Positions 17,044-25,375 of a stretch of 64,000 nucleotides of DNA are shown in pieces. A model generated the notes under the pieces. The model was not told the origin of the DNA. It worked only from the letters and a program-made list of their open reading frames with translations, and did no database searches. The position numbers and the translations under genes were made by a program. Each line of letters opens with the position of its first letter. Position 1 is the first letter of the stretch. Source of the stretch: Saccharibacillus endophyticus (GTDB taxonomy: Bacteria > Bacillota > Bacilli > Paenibacillales > Paenibacillaceae); contig NZ_JAAZWE010000004.1 in the NCBI RefSeq assembly GCF_013185185.1, positions 1 to 64,000 on the forward strand. Direction: 5' to 3'.

Positions 17044-17829
17044 CTACGACCCCGCACCCCGGTACTTTTTCACGCCCACGTTCCAACTGGTCAGACCGAT
17101 GGTCAGGAAGATCGCCGCCATGACCGGAGTCAGCCATGCCATATGCGTCATCTCTTCCCTGCCCAAGAACAACGAAGCCGGATAAATCCCGACGAACGCG
17201 AACGGCAGGATCCATGTTAACAGGAATTGGATCGCCCGGTTGTAGATCGTCACCGGGTAGCGGCCGTAGTTCTGGATGTTGTACATCAGCGGAATGATGC
17301 CGGTCGGCGAGTCGGAGTAGAACGACAGCGACGTCAGCGCGATATAGATTCCGGTGTAGATCAAGGTCGCGCTGATCGCGAACAGGATCATGACGGGCAG
17401 ATGCCACCAGACCAGATCCAGGCCGAGTTGGCCGCCGCTGATGATCATGATGACGATGCCGATCAACGAACCGATTAGACCCGGCGGGTCGATGTTTTCC
17501 AAAAAGATCTGGAACAGATTATATGCGGGACGGGTCAAGATACGGTCCATCTCGCCTTTGACGATATAGCGGTCGCTGAAATTCCACAGGTTGACGAAGC
17601 AGCTGAACAGTCCGAACGGAACCATGAAGAATCCGTACACGAACACCACTTCCGCTTCGCTCCAACCGCCGAGCGAGTTGGTATGTCCGAACACGACGAA
17701 GATGAAGATCAGGTTACTCGCCTGCATCAGCAGGTCGGAGACCACCTCGACCCAGAAGTCCGCGCGGTAAGTCAGCCTTGTTTTCATATAATTCTTCAGA
17801 TATTCGAATACGAGTCCGATATAATACAT
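17044..17829 (-). CDS. ABC-2 type transporter permease (second subunit)
   Basis: 261 residues, about six membrane segments, starting MYYIGLVFEYLKNYMKTRLTYRADFW, the N-terminus usual for DUF990-type ABC-2 permeases. It forms a membrane complex with the permease upstream and the ATPase at 18621. The gene starts 4 nt after its partner's stop. Such three-gene exporters are common in Bacilli and often annotated as multidrug ABC systems, but the cargo is unknown. Confidence 0.85.
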   Translation of the reverse strand: MYYIGLVFEYLKNYMKTRLTYRADFWVEVVSDLLMQASNLIFIFVVFGHTNSLGGWSEAEVVFVYGFFMVPFGLFSCFVNLWNFSDRYIVKGEMDRILTRPAYNLFQIFLENIDPPGLIGSLIGIVIMIISGGQLGLDLVWWHLPVMILFAISATLIYTGIYIALTSLSFYSDSPTGIIPLMYNIQNYGRYPVTIYNRAIQFLLTWILPFAFVGIYPASLFLGREEMTHMAWLTPVMAAIFLTIGLTSWNVGVKKYRGAGS

Positions 17830-17833
17830 TCGC

Positions 17834-18628
17834 TTAACCCCCTTGCACGAACAGCCGCTTGCGCGCCGCCCGCCACATGAAGAAGATCGGAATCAGCAGA
17901 GCGACGAACCAAACGACCTGAATACCGAACACTTCGAGAATTCCCGTGCCCTGCGTGCGTCCCGTGAATACGGAGCCGGGCAAATACGTGATCGCTTGGA
18001 ACGGCAGCCACTGCATGATCGCGCTCAGCCAACCGGGGAACAAGCTGATCGGGATGACCAAGCCGGAAAACAGGTCCACGATGACCCGCTTCATGCGCAT
18101 GATTCCTTCGTTGTTTTCCACGAAGAAAGCCATCAGCCCGGTCAAAATGTTCAGCTGCGAATTAATGAGGAAGCTGAAGAACAGCATCACCAGGAAGCCG
18201 ACCCAGGCGATCGGATCGCTCGGCAGCCGCACCGGGAACAGCAGCAGCGCCAGCAGCATACCCGGAATCATGAACAGGGTGAAGCGGAACAAACCCTCGC
18301 CGAACCCCTGCATCATTTTAACGAACAAATAATTGTAGGGACGAATAAACTGGATCGCGATCGAGCCGTCCCGGATATCCGTCGCGATCTCGCGGTCCAG
18401 ATTGTTGAAGTAAAAGGCGCGCGCCATCCACGACACCGCGATATAGGTAGTCATCTGGGACGCGGTGAAACCGCCGATCTCGCCCCGGTCTCCGTAGATC
18501 GCCTGCCAAGTAAAGTAGTAGACGCCGATGTTCAGCATATAGATCAGAATGCCCGAGTAGTAATTGACCCGGTAAGCCAGCATGGTCAGGAAACGGATGC
18601 GTATAAAATCGGTATAAGCACTAAGCAT
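17834..18628 (-). CDS. ABC-2 type transporter permease (first subunit)
   Basis: 264 residues from the ATG at 18628, which overlaps the end of the ATPase gene by 8 nt; the longer open frame to 18778 is out of frame with and inside the ATPase gene. About six membrane segments; MLSAYTDFIRIRFLTMLAYR and ATDIRDGSIAIQFIRPYNYL match the same permease class as its neighbour. Together they form the exporter channel. Confidence 0.85.
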   Translation of the reverse strand: MLSAYTDFIRIRFLTMLAYRVNYYSGILIYMLNIGVYYFTWQAIYGDRGEIGGFTASQMTTYIAVSWMARAFYFNNLDREIATDIRDGSIAIQFIRPYNYLFVKMMQGFGEGLFRFTLFMIPGMLLALLLFPVRLPSDPIAWVGFLVMLFFSFLINSQLNILTGLMAFFVENNEGIMRMKRVIVDLFSGLVIPISLFPGWLSAIMQWLPFQAITYLPGSVFTGRTQGTGILEVFGIQVVWFVALLIPIFFMWRAARKRLFVQGG

Positions 18629-19661
18629 GGCTGACGGTCCCGCCTTGCGTTTCCTTCGTGGCCGATCCGGTCTGATAAATCTGGCGCACGATCTCGTCGG
18701 TCGTCGTCTCGGTGATTTTGATATCCGTGATCGCGATGTCCGGTTGGCCGACGATCTTCGCCAGCACATCCGACACATTCAGCTCTGCCGGAACCAATAC
18801 CTCGGCGTGCAGATCGTTGTCGGCCGTCCAGCTTACATACAGCTCCGACGTCAGCGACTGCAATCTGCCCAGCGGACAAGCCGTGCCGAACTGGAACGTC
18901 ACGCGCGTCCCCTGTCCCCAGCGCGTCTTGAGCGTATCGAGACCGCCGTCATAGATGATGCGACCTTCGTCCAGCATGATGACGCGGGAGCAGAGCGCTT
19001 CGATATCCTGCAAATCGTGCGTCGTAAGCAGAATGGTCGTGCCGTGCTGGCGGTTCATGTCTTTTAAAAACTCGCGGATTTCCGTCTTGACGATGATATC
19101 GAGCCCGATCGTCGGTTCGTCCAGGAATACGATCGACGGATTGTGCAGAAGCGCGGCGACCAGCTCGCAGCGCATGCGCTGTCCGAGACTGAGCTTGCGC
19201 ACGGGACGGCTGAGCAGATCGCCCAGATCCAGACGCTGCACCAACTCGTCGAGCCGCTTTTTATAATCCTGCTCCGATACGCCGTACACTTTGCGCAGCA
19301 GGCCGAACGACTCGATCACGCCGATGTCCCACCAGAGCTGGCTCCGCTGACCGAACACGACCCCGATATTGCGGACGAACTTTTCGCGTTCTTCGTGCGG
19401 CACGTAACCTCCGACGTTCAGCTTGCCCGCGGTCGGAACGAGGATGCCGGTAAGCATTTTGATCGTGGTCGACTTGCCTGCGCCGTTCTCGCCGATGTAA
19501 CCGCAAATTTCGCCTGCGGGGATCGAGAACGAGATATCATTGACCGCTGCAACCTCGTTATACTGACGGGAAAATAAATCCTGCAGCGCGCCTTTAAGGC
19601 CGCCTCGACTTTTCTGTACTTTGAAAATCTTGCTCAGATGTTCGACTTCGATGGCTTTCAT
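18621..19661 (-). CDS. ABC transporter ATPase (ABC-2 exporter)
   Basis: 346 residues from the ATG at 19661, with AAAGGA 6 nt upstream; the open frame to 19793 lacks a site. Walker A GENGAGKSTTIK, signature LSLGQRMRCEL, Walker B IVFLDEPTIGLD and switch TTHDLQDIE. A C-terminal domain of about 90 residues follows the nucleotide-binding core, as in NatA-type daunorubicin-resistance-like ATPases. First gene of a three-gene exporter operon; all three overlap or nearly touch. Confidence 0.93.
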   Translation of the reverse strand: MKAIEVEHLSKIFKVQKSRGGLKGALQDLFSRQYNEVAAVNDISFSIPAGEICGYIGENGAGKSTTIKMLTGILVPTAGKLNVGGYVPHEEREKFVRNIGVVFGQRSQLWWDIGVIESFGLLRKVYGVSEQDYKKRLDELVQRLDLGDLLSRPVRKLSLGQRMRCELVAALLHNPSIVFLDEPTIGLDIIVKTEIREFLKDMNRQHGTTILLTTHDLQDIEALCSRVIMLDEGRIIYDGGLDTLKTRWGQGTRVTFQFGTACPLGRLQSLTSELYVSWTADNDLHAEVLVPAELNVSDVLAKIVGQPDIAITDIKITETTTDEIVRQIYQTGSATKETQGGTVSHA

Positions 19662-19850
19662 ATGTGTTCCTTTCTGTGGGTCCACTTCGGGTGGATTCCC
19701 ATATTTTGCATCAAGGACGCTTCCGTGCGGTTCGCGCCGAAAACAAGGGGGTATTCTGCCTGTAGGACGCTGTTTCCCGATGGGGCAGCGCATTCCTTAT
19801 GCATCGACGTCCTTAACCATACACCAAGAATGCGGATAAAAAACGGTCAA

Positions 19851-19879
19851 TTGCTTGCGGCTCCGAAAAAAATTATAAT
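19851..19879 (+). promoter_or_regulatory. Promoter of the LCP gene
   Basis: -35 TTGCTT (19851-19856), 17-nt spacer, -10 TATAAT (19874-19879). The divergent exporter operon must start between here and 19662, but I see no clear -35/-10 pair for it. Confidence 0.8.
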
Positions 19880-19946
19880 GTAGGGATGCAACAATGGCAA
19901 TCGGCGTTCGGACACTCTCATTTTTAAAACGGAAAGGAAGAATCGA

Positions 19947-21005
19947 ATGACAAGGAATCAAAAACGCGCGATCATTTGGGCGTTCGCCCTTATTGTACTT
20001 TCGGCAGGAGGTTACGCCGCTTATTACTTCTCTAATTTATATAATCAAGTGGCGAGCCTGCAAAAGGTCGGCGACAGTTCTCCGTTCCGCAGTCTTCCGG
20101 TCACCGAGACGACGGTAGCCCAGGAACCGCCGAAATGGGAAGGCAGCGAACCCGTCAACATTCTTTTGATGGGCGTGGACGGCCGGGATTCCATGGGAGA
20201 CGATATTCCGCGTTCGGATACCATGCTGGTCGCCTCGATCGACCCCGTACAAAAAACTATTAATATTTTCTCCATCATGCGCGATACTTACCTTGACGTT
20301 CCGGGCTTCGGCAAACAACGCATCAACGCCGCCATTACGCACGGACCGAACACGGCCATGGAAACCGTAGGCAACCTGCTGGGCATCCCGATCCAATACT
20401 ACGTCTATACGGATTTCGAAGGATTCATCAAACTGGTCGATTCCGTGGGCGGAGTCGATTTCCACGTCGAAAAAGACATGAAATACCTGAGCGCGGCCGA
20501 CGGGCCTCAATACGATATCGACCTCAAAGAAGGCATGCAGCACCTGGACGGAAGAACGGCGCTCCAATACGTTCGTTTCCGGCATGACCGGTTGTCGGAT
20601 TTCAGCCGGACGGGCAGACAGCGCGAATTCCTTCAAGCGGTCGCGGAAAAGCTGAAATCGTCCACCTCGATCATGAATCTGCCGGACATTCTGGAGCAGG
20701 TCAACCCTTATATCGACACCAACTTGAGCGTCGGAGATATGTGGAAGCTCGCGACCGTAGCCTACGACAGCAAAATGGGCGGCAGCGAGCAGATCCCTCC
20801 GAACAGCCTGCTGCGCGAAGAAAAGATCGGCGGCGCGGCGGTACTGACCGTCAGAAACGACGACAAGCTCAAAGAATTCGTCCAAGAGACGCTCAACGCC
20901 GGGCCGGAAGAGGAAGAAAACGCGCCGATGCCCGATCGATCCGTGCCCGCTCCTTCGGGAACCAAAAACGAAGCGCTGGGCGAAGGCACCGGAGAACCGC
21001 AATAA
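19947..21005 (+). CDS. LytR-CpsA-Psr (LCP) family protein
   Basis: 352 residues with one N-terminal membrane anchor (about residues 9-28) and an extracellular LCP domain. Signature parts: VNILLMGVDGRD, RSDTMLVASIDP, FSIMRDTYLDVPGFGKQRIN, and ALQYVRFRHDRLSDFSRTGRQ with the conserved arginines that bind polyprenyl phosphate. LCP enzymes attach teichoic acids or other anionic glycopolymers to peptidoglycan. The acidic, Pro-rich C-terminal tail is probably disordered. AAAGGAAG precedes the ATG. Confidence 0.93.
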   Translation: MTRNQKRAIIWAFALIVLSAGGYAAYYFSNLYNQVASLQKVGDSSPFRSLPVTETTVAQEPPKWEGSEPVNILLMGVDGRDSMGDDIPRSDTMLVASIDPVQKTINIFSIMRDTYLDVPGFGKQRINAAITHGPNTAMETVGNLLGIPIQYYVYTDFEGFIKLVDSVGGVDFHVEKDMKYLSAADGPQYDIDLKEGMQHLDGRTALQYVRFRHDRLSDFSRTGRQREFLQAVAEKLKSSTSIMNLPDILEQVNPYIDTNLSVGDMWKLATVAYDSKMGGSEQIPPNSLLREEKIGGAAVLTVRNDDKLKEFVQETLNAGPEEEENAPMPDRSVPAPSGTKNEALGEGTGEPQ

Positions 21006-21063
21006 AATCGTCGAAACTTAACCAAATCGTCCCTGTACGCGGGACGCAAAATTCGTTACCCTT

Positions 21064-21094
21064 AAAGGGCGCCTTTATTCGAAAGGCGCCCTTT
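21064..21094 (+). terminator. Hairpin after the LCP gene
   Basis: Arms AAAGGGCGCCTTT and AAAGGCGCCCTTT (13 bp, 5-nt loop). Only TTT follows on the plus strand, so termination may be partial and hemL might be read in part from the LCP promoter. Confidence 0.6.
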
Positions 21095-21158
21095 GACTTG
21101 AGCCGGCCTGCGGCCGTAGCCATACATTCGATCCCCTATCCCGAAAGGAACGTGAACC

Positions 21159-22466
21159 ATGAATCGTCCAAATTCCGAAAAACTTTACGCCGAAGCGCTT
21201 GAACATATCGTCGGCGGCGTCAACAGCCCTTCCCGCTCGTTCAAAGCGGTCGGCGGCGGCGCTCCCGTCTTCATGAAAAAGGGACAAGGCTCCCATTTCT
21301 GGGACGTCGACGGCAATGAATACATCGATTATCTGGCCGCTTACGGCCCGATCATTACGGGCCATGCGCATCCGCATATTACCGAAGCGATCGTTCGCGC
21401 CGCGCAAAACGGCACGCTGTACGGCACGCCGACCGAACTGGAAATCCAACTTGCCAAAATGCTGAAAGACGCGATTCCTTCGATGGACAAAGTTCGCTTC
21501 GTCAACTCCGGCACCGAAGCCGTCATGTCGACGATACGCGTCGCGCGTGCCTATACGGATCGTTCGAAGATCATCAAGTTCGCGGGCTGCTACCACGGTC
21601 ACTCCGACCTGGTGCTGGTTGCCGCAGGCTCCGGTCCTTCCACGCTCGGCACGCCGGACAGCGCAGGCGTACCGGCCAGCATCGCGCAGGAAGTCATCAC
21701 CGTACCGTTCAACGACCTCGAAGCTTTGGAGCAGGCGCTGAACCACTGGGAAGGCCAGATCGCGGCCGTCATGGTCGAACCGATCGTCGGCAACTTCGGA
21801 ATGGTCATGCCGGAAAAAGGCTTCCTCGAAGGCTTATGCAAGCTGACCCACGACCACGGCGCGCTCGTGATCTACGACGAAGTCATCACGGCGTTCCGCT
21901 TCCATTACGGTTCGGCGCAGACTTTCGCCGAGCTGGATAACCACCACGCCATCACGCCGGATTTGACCGCACTGGGCAAAATTCTCGGCGGCGGCCTGCC
22001 GATCGGCGCTTACGGCGGCCGCAAGCATATCATGGAGCAAGTTGCTCCGCTAGGCCCTGCTTACCAAGCGGGCACGATGGCGGGCAACCCGATCTCCGTA
22101 TCGGCAGGCATCGCCTGCCTGGAAGTGCTGCAAGGCGAAGGCGTATACGACGAAATGAACCGCCTGGCGATCCGTCTGACCGACGGGATCGGCGAAGCCG
22201 CGAAGCGGCACGGCGTACCGATGACGATCAACCGTATCCGCGGTTCGTTCTCGACGCATTTCTGCGATCATCCGGTGACGAACTACGATCAGGCGCAGGA
22301 TACCGACGGCGAGGCGTTCGCGGCGTTCTTCCGCGGCATGCTGAACCGCGGCGTATGCCTGGCGCCTTCGAAATACGAGGCGTGGTTCTTGACGACCGCG
22401 CATACGGATACGGACATCGACCGGACGCTGGAAGCGGCGGACGCGGCACTGAAAGAGATGCGCTAG
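21159..22466 (+). CDS. hemL: Glutamate-1-semialdehyde 2,1-aminomutase
   Basis: 435 residues. PLP enzyme of fold type I: Asp240 in [11 protein letters not shown] and the Schiff-base lysine Lys274 in [17 protein letters not shown]-terminal [19 protein letters not shown] is diagnostic. It makes 5-aminolevulinate for haem by the C5 pathway. Many Bacillales have two paralogues (HemL and GsaB); no other hem gene is near, so this may be the second, stand-alone copy. GAAAGGA lies 9 nt upstream of the ATG. Confidence 0.93.
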   Translation: MNRPNSEKLYAEALEHIVGGVNSPSRSFKAVGGGAPVFMKKGQGSHFWDVDGNEYIDYLAAYGPIITGHAHPHITEAIVRAAQNGTLYGTPTELEIQLAKMLKDAIPSMDKVRFVNSGTEAVMSTIRVARAYTDRSKIIKFAGCYHGHSDLVLVAAGSGPSTLGTPDSAGVPASIAQEVITVPFNDLEALEQALNHWEGQIAAVMVEPIVGNFGMVMPEKGFLEGLCKLTHDHGALVIYDEVITAFRFHYGSAQTFAELDNHHAITPDLTALGKILGGGLPIGAYGGRKHIMEQVAPLGPAYQAGTMAGNPISVSAGIACLEVLQGEGVYDEMNRLAIRLTDGIGEAAKRHGVPMTINRIRGSFSTHFCDHPVTNYDQAQDTDGEAFAAFFRGMLNRGVCLAPSKYEAWFLTTAHTDTDIDRTLEAADAALKEMR

Positions 22467-22500
22467 TAACTCTGTCCCCTCAATCCCCCAATTTCGGGCG

Positions 22501-22523
22501 CTAAGCGTCATGCCGATCCGTTA
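22501..22523 (+). repeat. 23-bp CTAAGCGTC repeat, isolated copy
   Basis: CTAAGCGTC-N5-GATCCGTTA, identical outside the 5-nt centre to two of the copies clustered at 43306-43496. Located 34 nt after hemL. Confidence 0.65.
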
Positions 22524-22593
22524 CATGCCACTGCCTCCCGATTGACCCTGCTCGATATGCAGCGAGTTTTGTTCGTAATCGGCAATAGCCAAA

Positions 22594-22627
22594 AAAGCCT
22601 CGGACTTTTTATGAAGTTCGGGGCTTT
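22594..22627. terminator. Terminator between hemL and the convergent gene
   Basis: AAAGCCTCGGACTT pairs with AAGTTCGGGGCTTT (G-U pairs included), with A tract before and CTTGCTTTTC after. Confidence 0.7.
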
Positions 22628-22695
22628 CTTGCTTTTCGGCGCGTAAACAACTTTCCAACCGCGATAATGGCGGCAAAAGATTGTTTTACGATTGC

Positions 22696-23241
22696 TTATC
22701 CCAACCCGTTTTCCCGCAGCAGCTTCGCCAGATCGATGTCGCGATGCAAACCATGACCCCAGCTCACGCGCACCGCTGCTGCTTTTTCTCCGCTCAAAAG
22801 CTGCTCGTAACGTTTCCGTTCAATCGTCAGTTGAAGTCCGTATCGGCCGGTTTTCTTTCGCGGCACGTCGATCAGCACCGCTTCGCCGACGGCGGAAATC
22901 CCTTCTTGCACGCCGCCCGGCAGCACCTCGGCCTCGACGTTTTGCATCGATTTCAGCGGATTGCGGTTATCGATGTCCAGTTTCAGCGAAAGCGTCATAA
23001 CGGTATCGCCCGCGCCTGCTTGTTCGGCGCGCTGCCCGGATTGCGGGGATGATTGCGAGGATTGAAGCACTTTCATGACCGTAAAATCACCCGATTCGTT
23101 TCGCAGCTGCTGCATGGCGCTTGCTCCGTCTGCCTGTACCCGAGGCGAAAACAGCGCGAACGACCCGAAGCCGAATACCGTTTCTTCAAACGCCAACACG
23201 AACCCCAGACTCAGCAGCCAAGCATTTTTCCGTTTTCCCAT
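22696..23241 (-). CDS. Hypothetical exported or membrane-anchored protein
   Basis: 181 residues; GGAGAG lies 11 nt before the ATG. The N-terminus (MGKRKNAWLLSLGFVLAF) is a basic patch plus hydrophobic segment, either a signal peptide or anchor. The rest is hydrophilic, with a Gln/Ser-rich stretch at about 60-75 and a basic C-terminal part. I recognise no family. It is divergent from the AAA ATPase gene. Confidence 0.6.
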   Translation of the reverse strand: MGKRKNAWLLSLGFVLAFEETVFGFGSFALFSPRVQADGASAMQQLRNESGDFTVMKVLQSSQSSPQSGQRAEQAGAGDTVMTLSLKLDIDNRNPLKSMQNVEAEVLPGGVQEGISAVGEAVLIDVPRKKTGRYGLQLTIERKRYEQLLSGEKAAAVRVSWGHGLHRDIDLAKLLRENGLG

Positions 23242-23278
23242 ATGTCATCACGCTCTCCGATCTGTAAGGTGAAAATAT

Positions 23279-23336
23279 CGCGTATCGCGGGTTCCCGAAT
23301 CTTCCTGCCGCGAGGGGCAGAAAGTTCGTTTCTCCT
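23279..23336 (+). repeat. 58-bp hairpin repeat, copy 1
   Basis: Shares CGCGGGTTC-CGAATCTTC at its left and TTCGTTTCTCCT at its right with the tandem pair at 31173-31230 and 31239-31296, and has the same 58-nt length. The centre differs: here CTGCC/GGCAG forms the stem top instead of GCC/GGC. It lies between divergent genes. Confidence 0.6.
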
Positions 23337-23450
23337 TCTCGAACGTATAGACGCGCCGCCGAAACAAAAGTTATGAAGCTGCGCGTTTGTGGTGGAACTC
23401 CCTGCATATCGGTTATGATAAAAGAAAACGGCTTGCGCAAAGGAGAGCGT

Positions 23451-24398
23451 ATGGACGACGACAAAGAGCTTCGACGGAAAAACCTGAAAGTCATTCAATT
23501 CGACAAAAACGCCGAGGACCTGATCGAAAGCGAAAAACCGACGGTCACGTTCGCGGACGTCGGCGGTATGGAAGAGATCAAAAAGAAAATCCGCATGAAC
23601 TTTATTCTGCCGCTCAAACAACCCGAGCTTTTTGCGGCGTACGGCCGTCAAGCGGGCGGCTCGCTGCTGCTGTACGGCCCGCCGGGATGCGGCAAAACGT
23701 TTCTCGCGCGCGCAGTGGCCGGAGAGATCGACGCGACCTTTTTGCATCTGGAGCTTCAAGCGATTCTGTCGATGTATATCGGAGGCAGCGAAAACAATTT
23801 GCACAGCATTTTCGAAACAGCCCGGGCCGAAGCGCCTTGCGTGCTGTTTATCGACGAATTGGACGCGCTGGGCGGCAGCCGCCACGGCATGCGCCAGCAC
23901 CACGATCGCATGCTGGTCAACCAACTGCTGATCGAGCTGGACGGACTGGCGAGTTTCAACGAGAACGTATTTATCATCGGAGCGACGAACACGCCGTGGT
24001 ATCTGGATTCCGCGCTGCGCCGTCCGGGACGTTTTAACAATCTGTTATTCGTTACGCCGCCCGAGGAAGACGAGCGTCATACCATTCTGGACATGAAATT
24101 GGCCGACAAACCGATCAACGAAGTCAACGTGCGCAAGCTTGCCGAAAGCACGCCTCTGTTCTCCGGTGCCGATCTCGATCAAATCGTGCGCGACGCGACG
24201 GAAATGGCGCTCGAACGGGCGATGGAAACCGGCGAGATCCAACCGTTGGCGGATACCGATTTCCGGCGCGCGCTCAAAAACCGTCAAGCGTCCACGTTGG
24301 ATTGGTTCGCGACCGCGCGCAATTACGCCACCTTCAGCGATACGAACGGCGAATACGCGCAGGTGCTCGATTACATCAAAAAGCATAAAATCCGCTGA
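23451..24398 (+). CDS. AAA-family ATPase (Cdc48/spastin-like AAA module)
   Basis: 315 residues from the ATG at 23451, with AAAGGAG 5 nt upstream. A single classical AAA module: FADVGGMEEIKKKIR, Walker A GPPGCGKT (76-83), Walker B LFIDELD (132-138) and the second region of homology with arginine finger (ATNTPWYLDSALRRPGRF). A short lid domain with SGADLDQIVRDATEMALERA follows. There is no protease domain, so it is not FtsH. It lies 34 nt upstream of a membrane TPR gene and is probably cotranscribed with it. Substrate unknown. Confidence 0.88.
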   Translation: MDDDKELRRKNLKVIQFDKNAEDLIESEKPTVTFADVGGMEEIKKKIRMNFILPLKQPELFAAYGRQAGGSLLLYGPPGCGKTFLARAVAGEIDATFLHLELQAILSMYIGGSENNLHSIFETARAEAPCVLFIDELDALGGSRHGMRQHHDRMLVNQLLIELDGLASFNENVFIIGATNTPWYLDSALRRPGRFNNLLFVTPPEEDERHTILDMKLADKPINEVNVRKLAESTPLFSGADLDQIVRDATEMALERAMETGEIQPLADTDFRRALKNRQASTLDWFATARNYATFSDTNGEYAQVLDYIKKHKIR

Positions 24399-24432
24399 AT
24401 CCGCCGACAAAAAAACCGGGGAGGTCAAGGGT

Positions 24433-25329
24433 ATGGACGAACCAAGCGGCGGCCCGGTTCCTCCCGGTCTTCGCGCCGAACGCTTTCAACGCTTGTTGGA
24501 GTGGGGACGAAACAAGGAAGCTTTGGCCGAGGCCGGCGAATGGCTGCGCGAAGAACCGGAGACGCCGCCGCCTTATCGGGCGCTGGCGCTTGCCTATATC
24601 AATCTGAACGACGGAGAAAAAGCATTGGAATGTACCGCTCAGGCGCTGCGAATCGACCCGAACGACGAAGACGCCTGGTTTTTGCGCGCGGTGATTTATT
24701 ACGGCACAAAACAATGGACGCGGATGGAAGAAGCCGCCAATACGGGCCTGCGCCTGAATCCTTACCGGGCGCATATCCACTACCTGCTTGCCAACATGCA
24801 CAACAAGAACGGCAAATTCGATCGTGCCCGGCAAAGTATCGAACAAGCTTTAAGCCTCGATCCGGAAAACGGTTTGTATTACGCTTTGTACAGCTATGTG
24901 TTGGCGAATTTGCGGCTGTTCGAAGCTTCGATCGAGAACGAGGAAACCGCCCTGCGCAAAGACGTCGAAAATTCGCAAACGTTTCTGTATCTCGGCTGGG
25001 CGGCGGATCGGCGCGGCGACGCGAAAAAAGCCAAAACGATGATGGAACAAGCGATTCGGCTTGATCCCGACGACGAGCAGACGCGGAACGAATACATGGA
25101 GGCGCTGCAAAAAAACTATTGGTTTTACCGTATTTTTACGCTGCCCGTGTTTTTGCGCCGGTTCAAACGTTGGCAGTTGATCACGTTTTGGGTTATTGCT
25201 TCGATCGTGCTGCGTCCGCTTGTCATCCTGCTCGTTTTTTTGTACATGTTCAGCTTCATGATCAGCAAAGCGTTCGTGCATGTCCAGGTGTACGGCTGGC
25301 GGCGCGCGCCGAAAAGGCGGAAGAAATAA
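24433..25329 (+). CDS. TPR protein with C-terminal membrane segment
   Basis: 298 residues from the ATG at 24433 (GGGGAGG 8 nt upstream). Residues about 15-225 are five to six tetratricopeptide repeats (for example LAYINLNDGEKALECTAQAL, LGWAADRRGDAKKAKTMMEQ). Residues about 250-285 form one long or two short hydrophobic segments, followed by a basic tail ending RRAPKRRKK. It could recruit the AAA ATPase to the membrane. No characterised homologue comes to mind. Confidence 0.8.
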   Translation: MDEPSGGPVPPGLRAERFQRLLEWGRNKEALAEAGEWLREEPETPPPYRALALAYINLNDGEKALECTAQALRIDPNDEDAWFLRAVIYYGTKQWTRMEEAANTGLRLNPYRAHIHYLLANMHNKNGKFDRARQSIEQALSLDPENGLYYALYSYVLANLRLFEASIENEETALRKDVENSQTFLYLGWAADRRGDAKKAKTMMEQAIRLDPDDEQTRNEYMEALQKNYWFYRIFTLPVFLRRFKRWQLITFWVIASIVLRPLVILLVFLYMFSFMISKAFVHVQVYGWRRAPKRRKK

Positions 25330-25342
25330 TCTTCCGCCTTTT
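25312..25342 (+). terminator. Terminator of the AAA-TPR operon
   Basis: AAAAGGCGGAAGA pairs with TCTTCCGCCTTTT and runs into a T tract; the stem includes the stop codon region of the TPR gene. It faces the convergent kinase gene. Confidence 0.85.
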
Positions 25343-25375
25343 TGTCATGCTGCCCGCCTAGCGTTCGGTACATCT

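Noticed and set aside
21075..21746. 223-residue minus-strand ORF opposite hemL
   Set aside because: Antisense shadow; hemL motifs are all intact on the plus strand.
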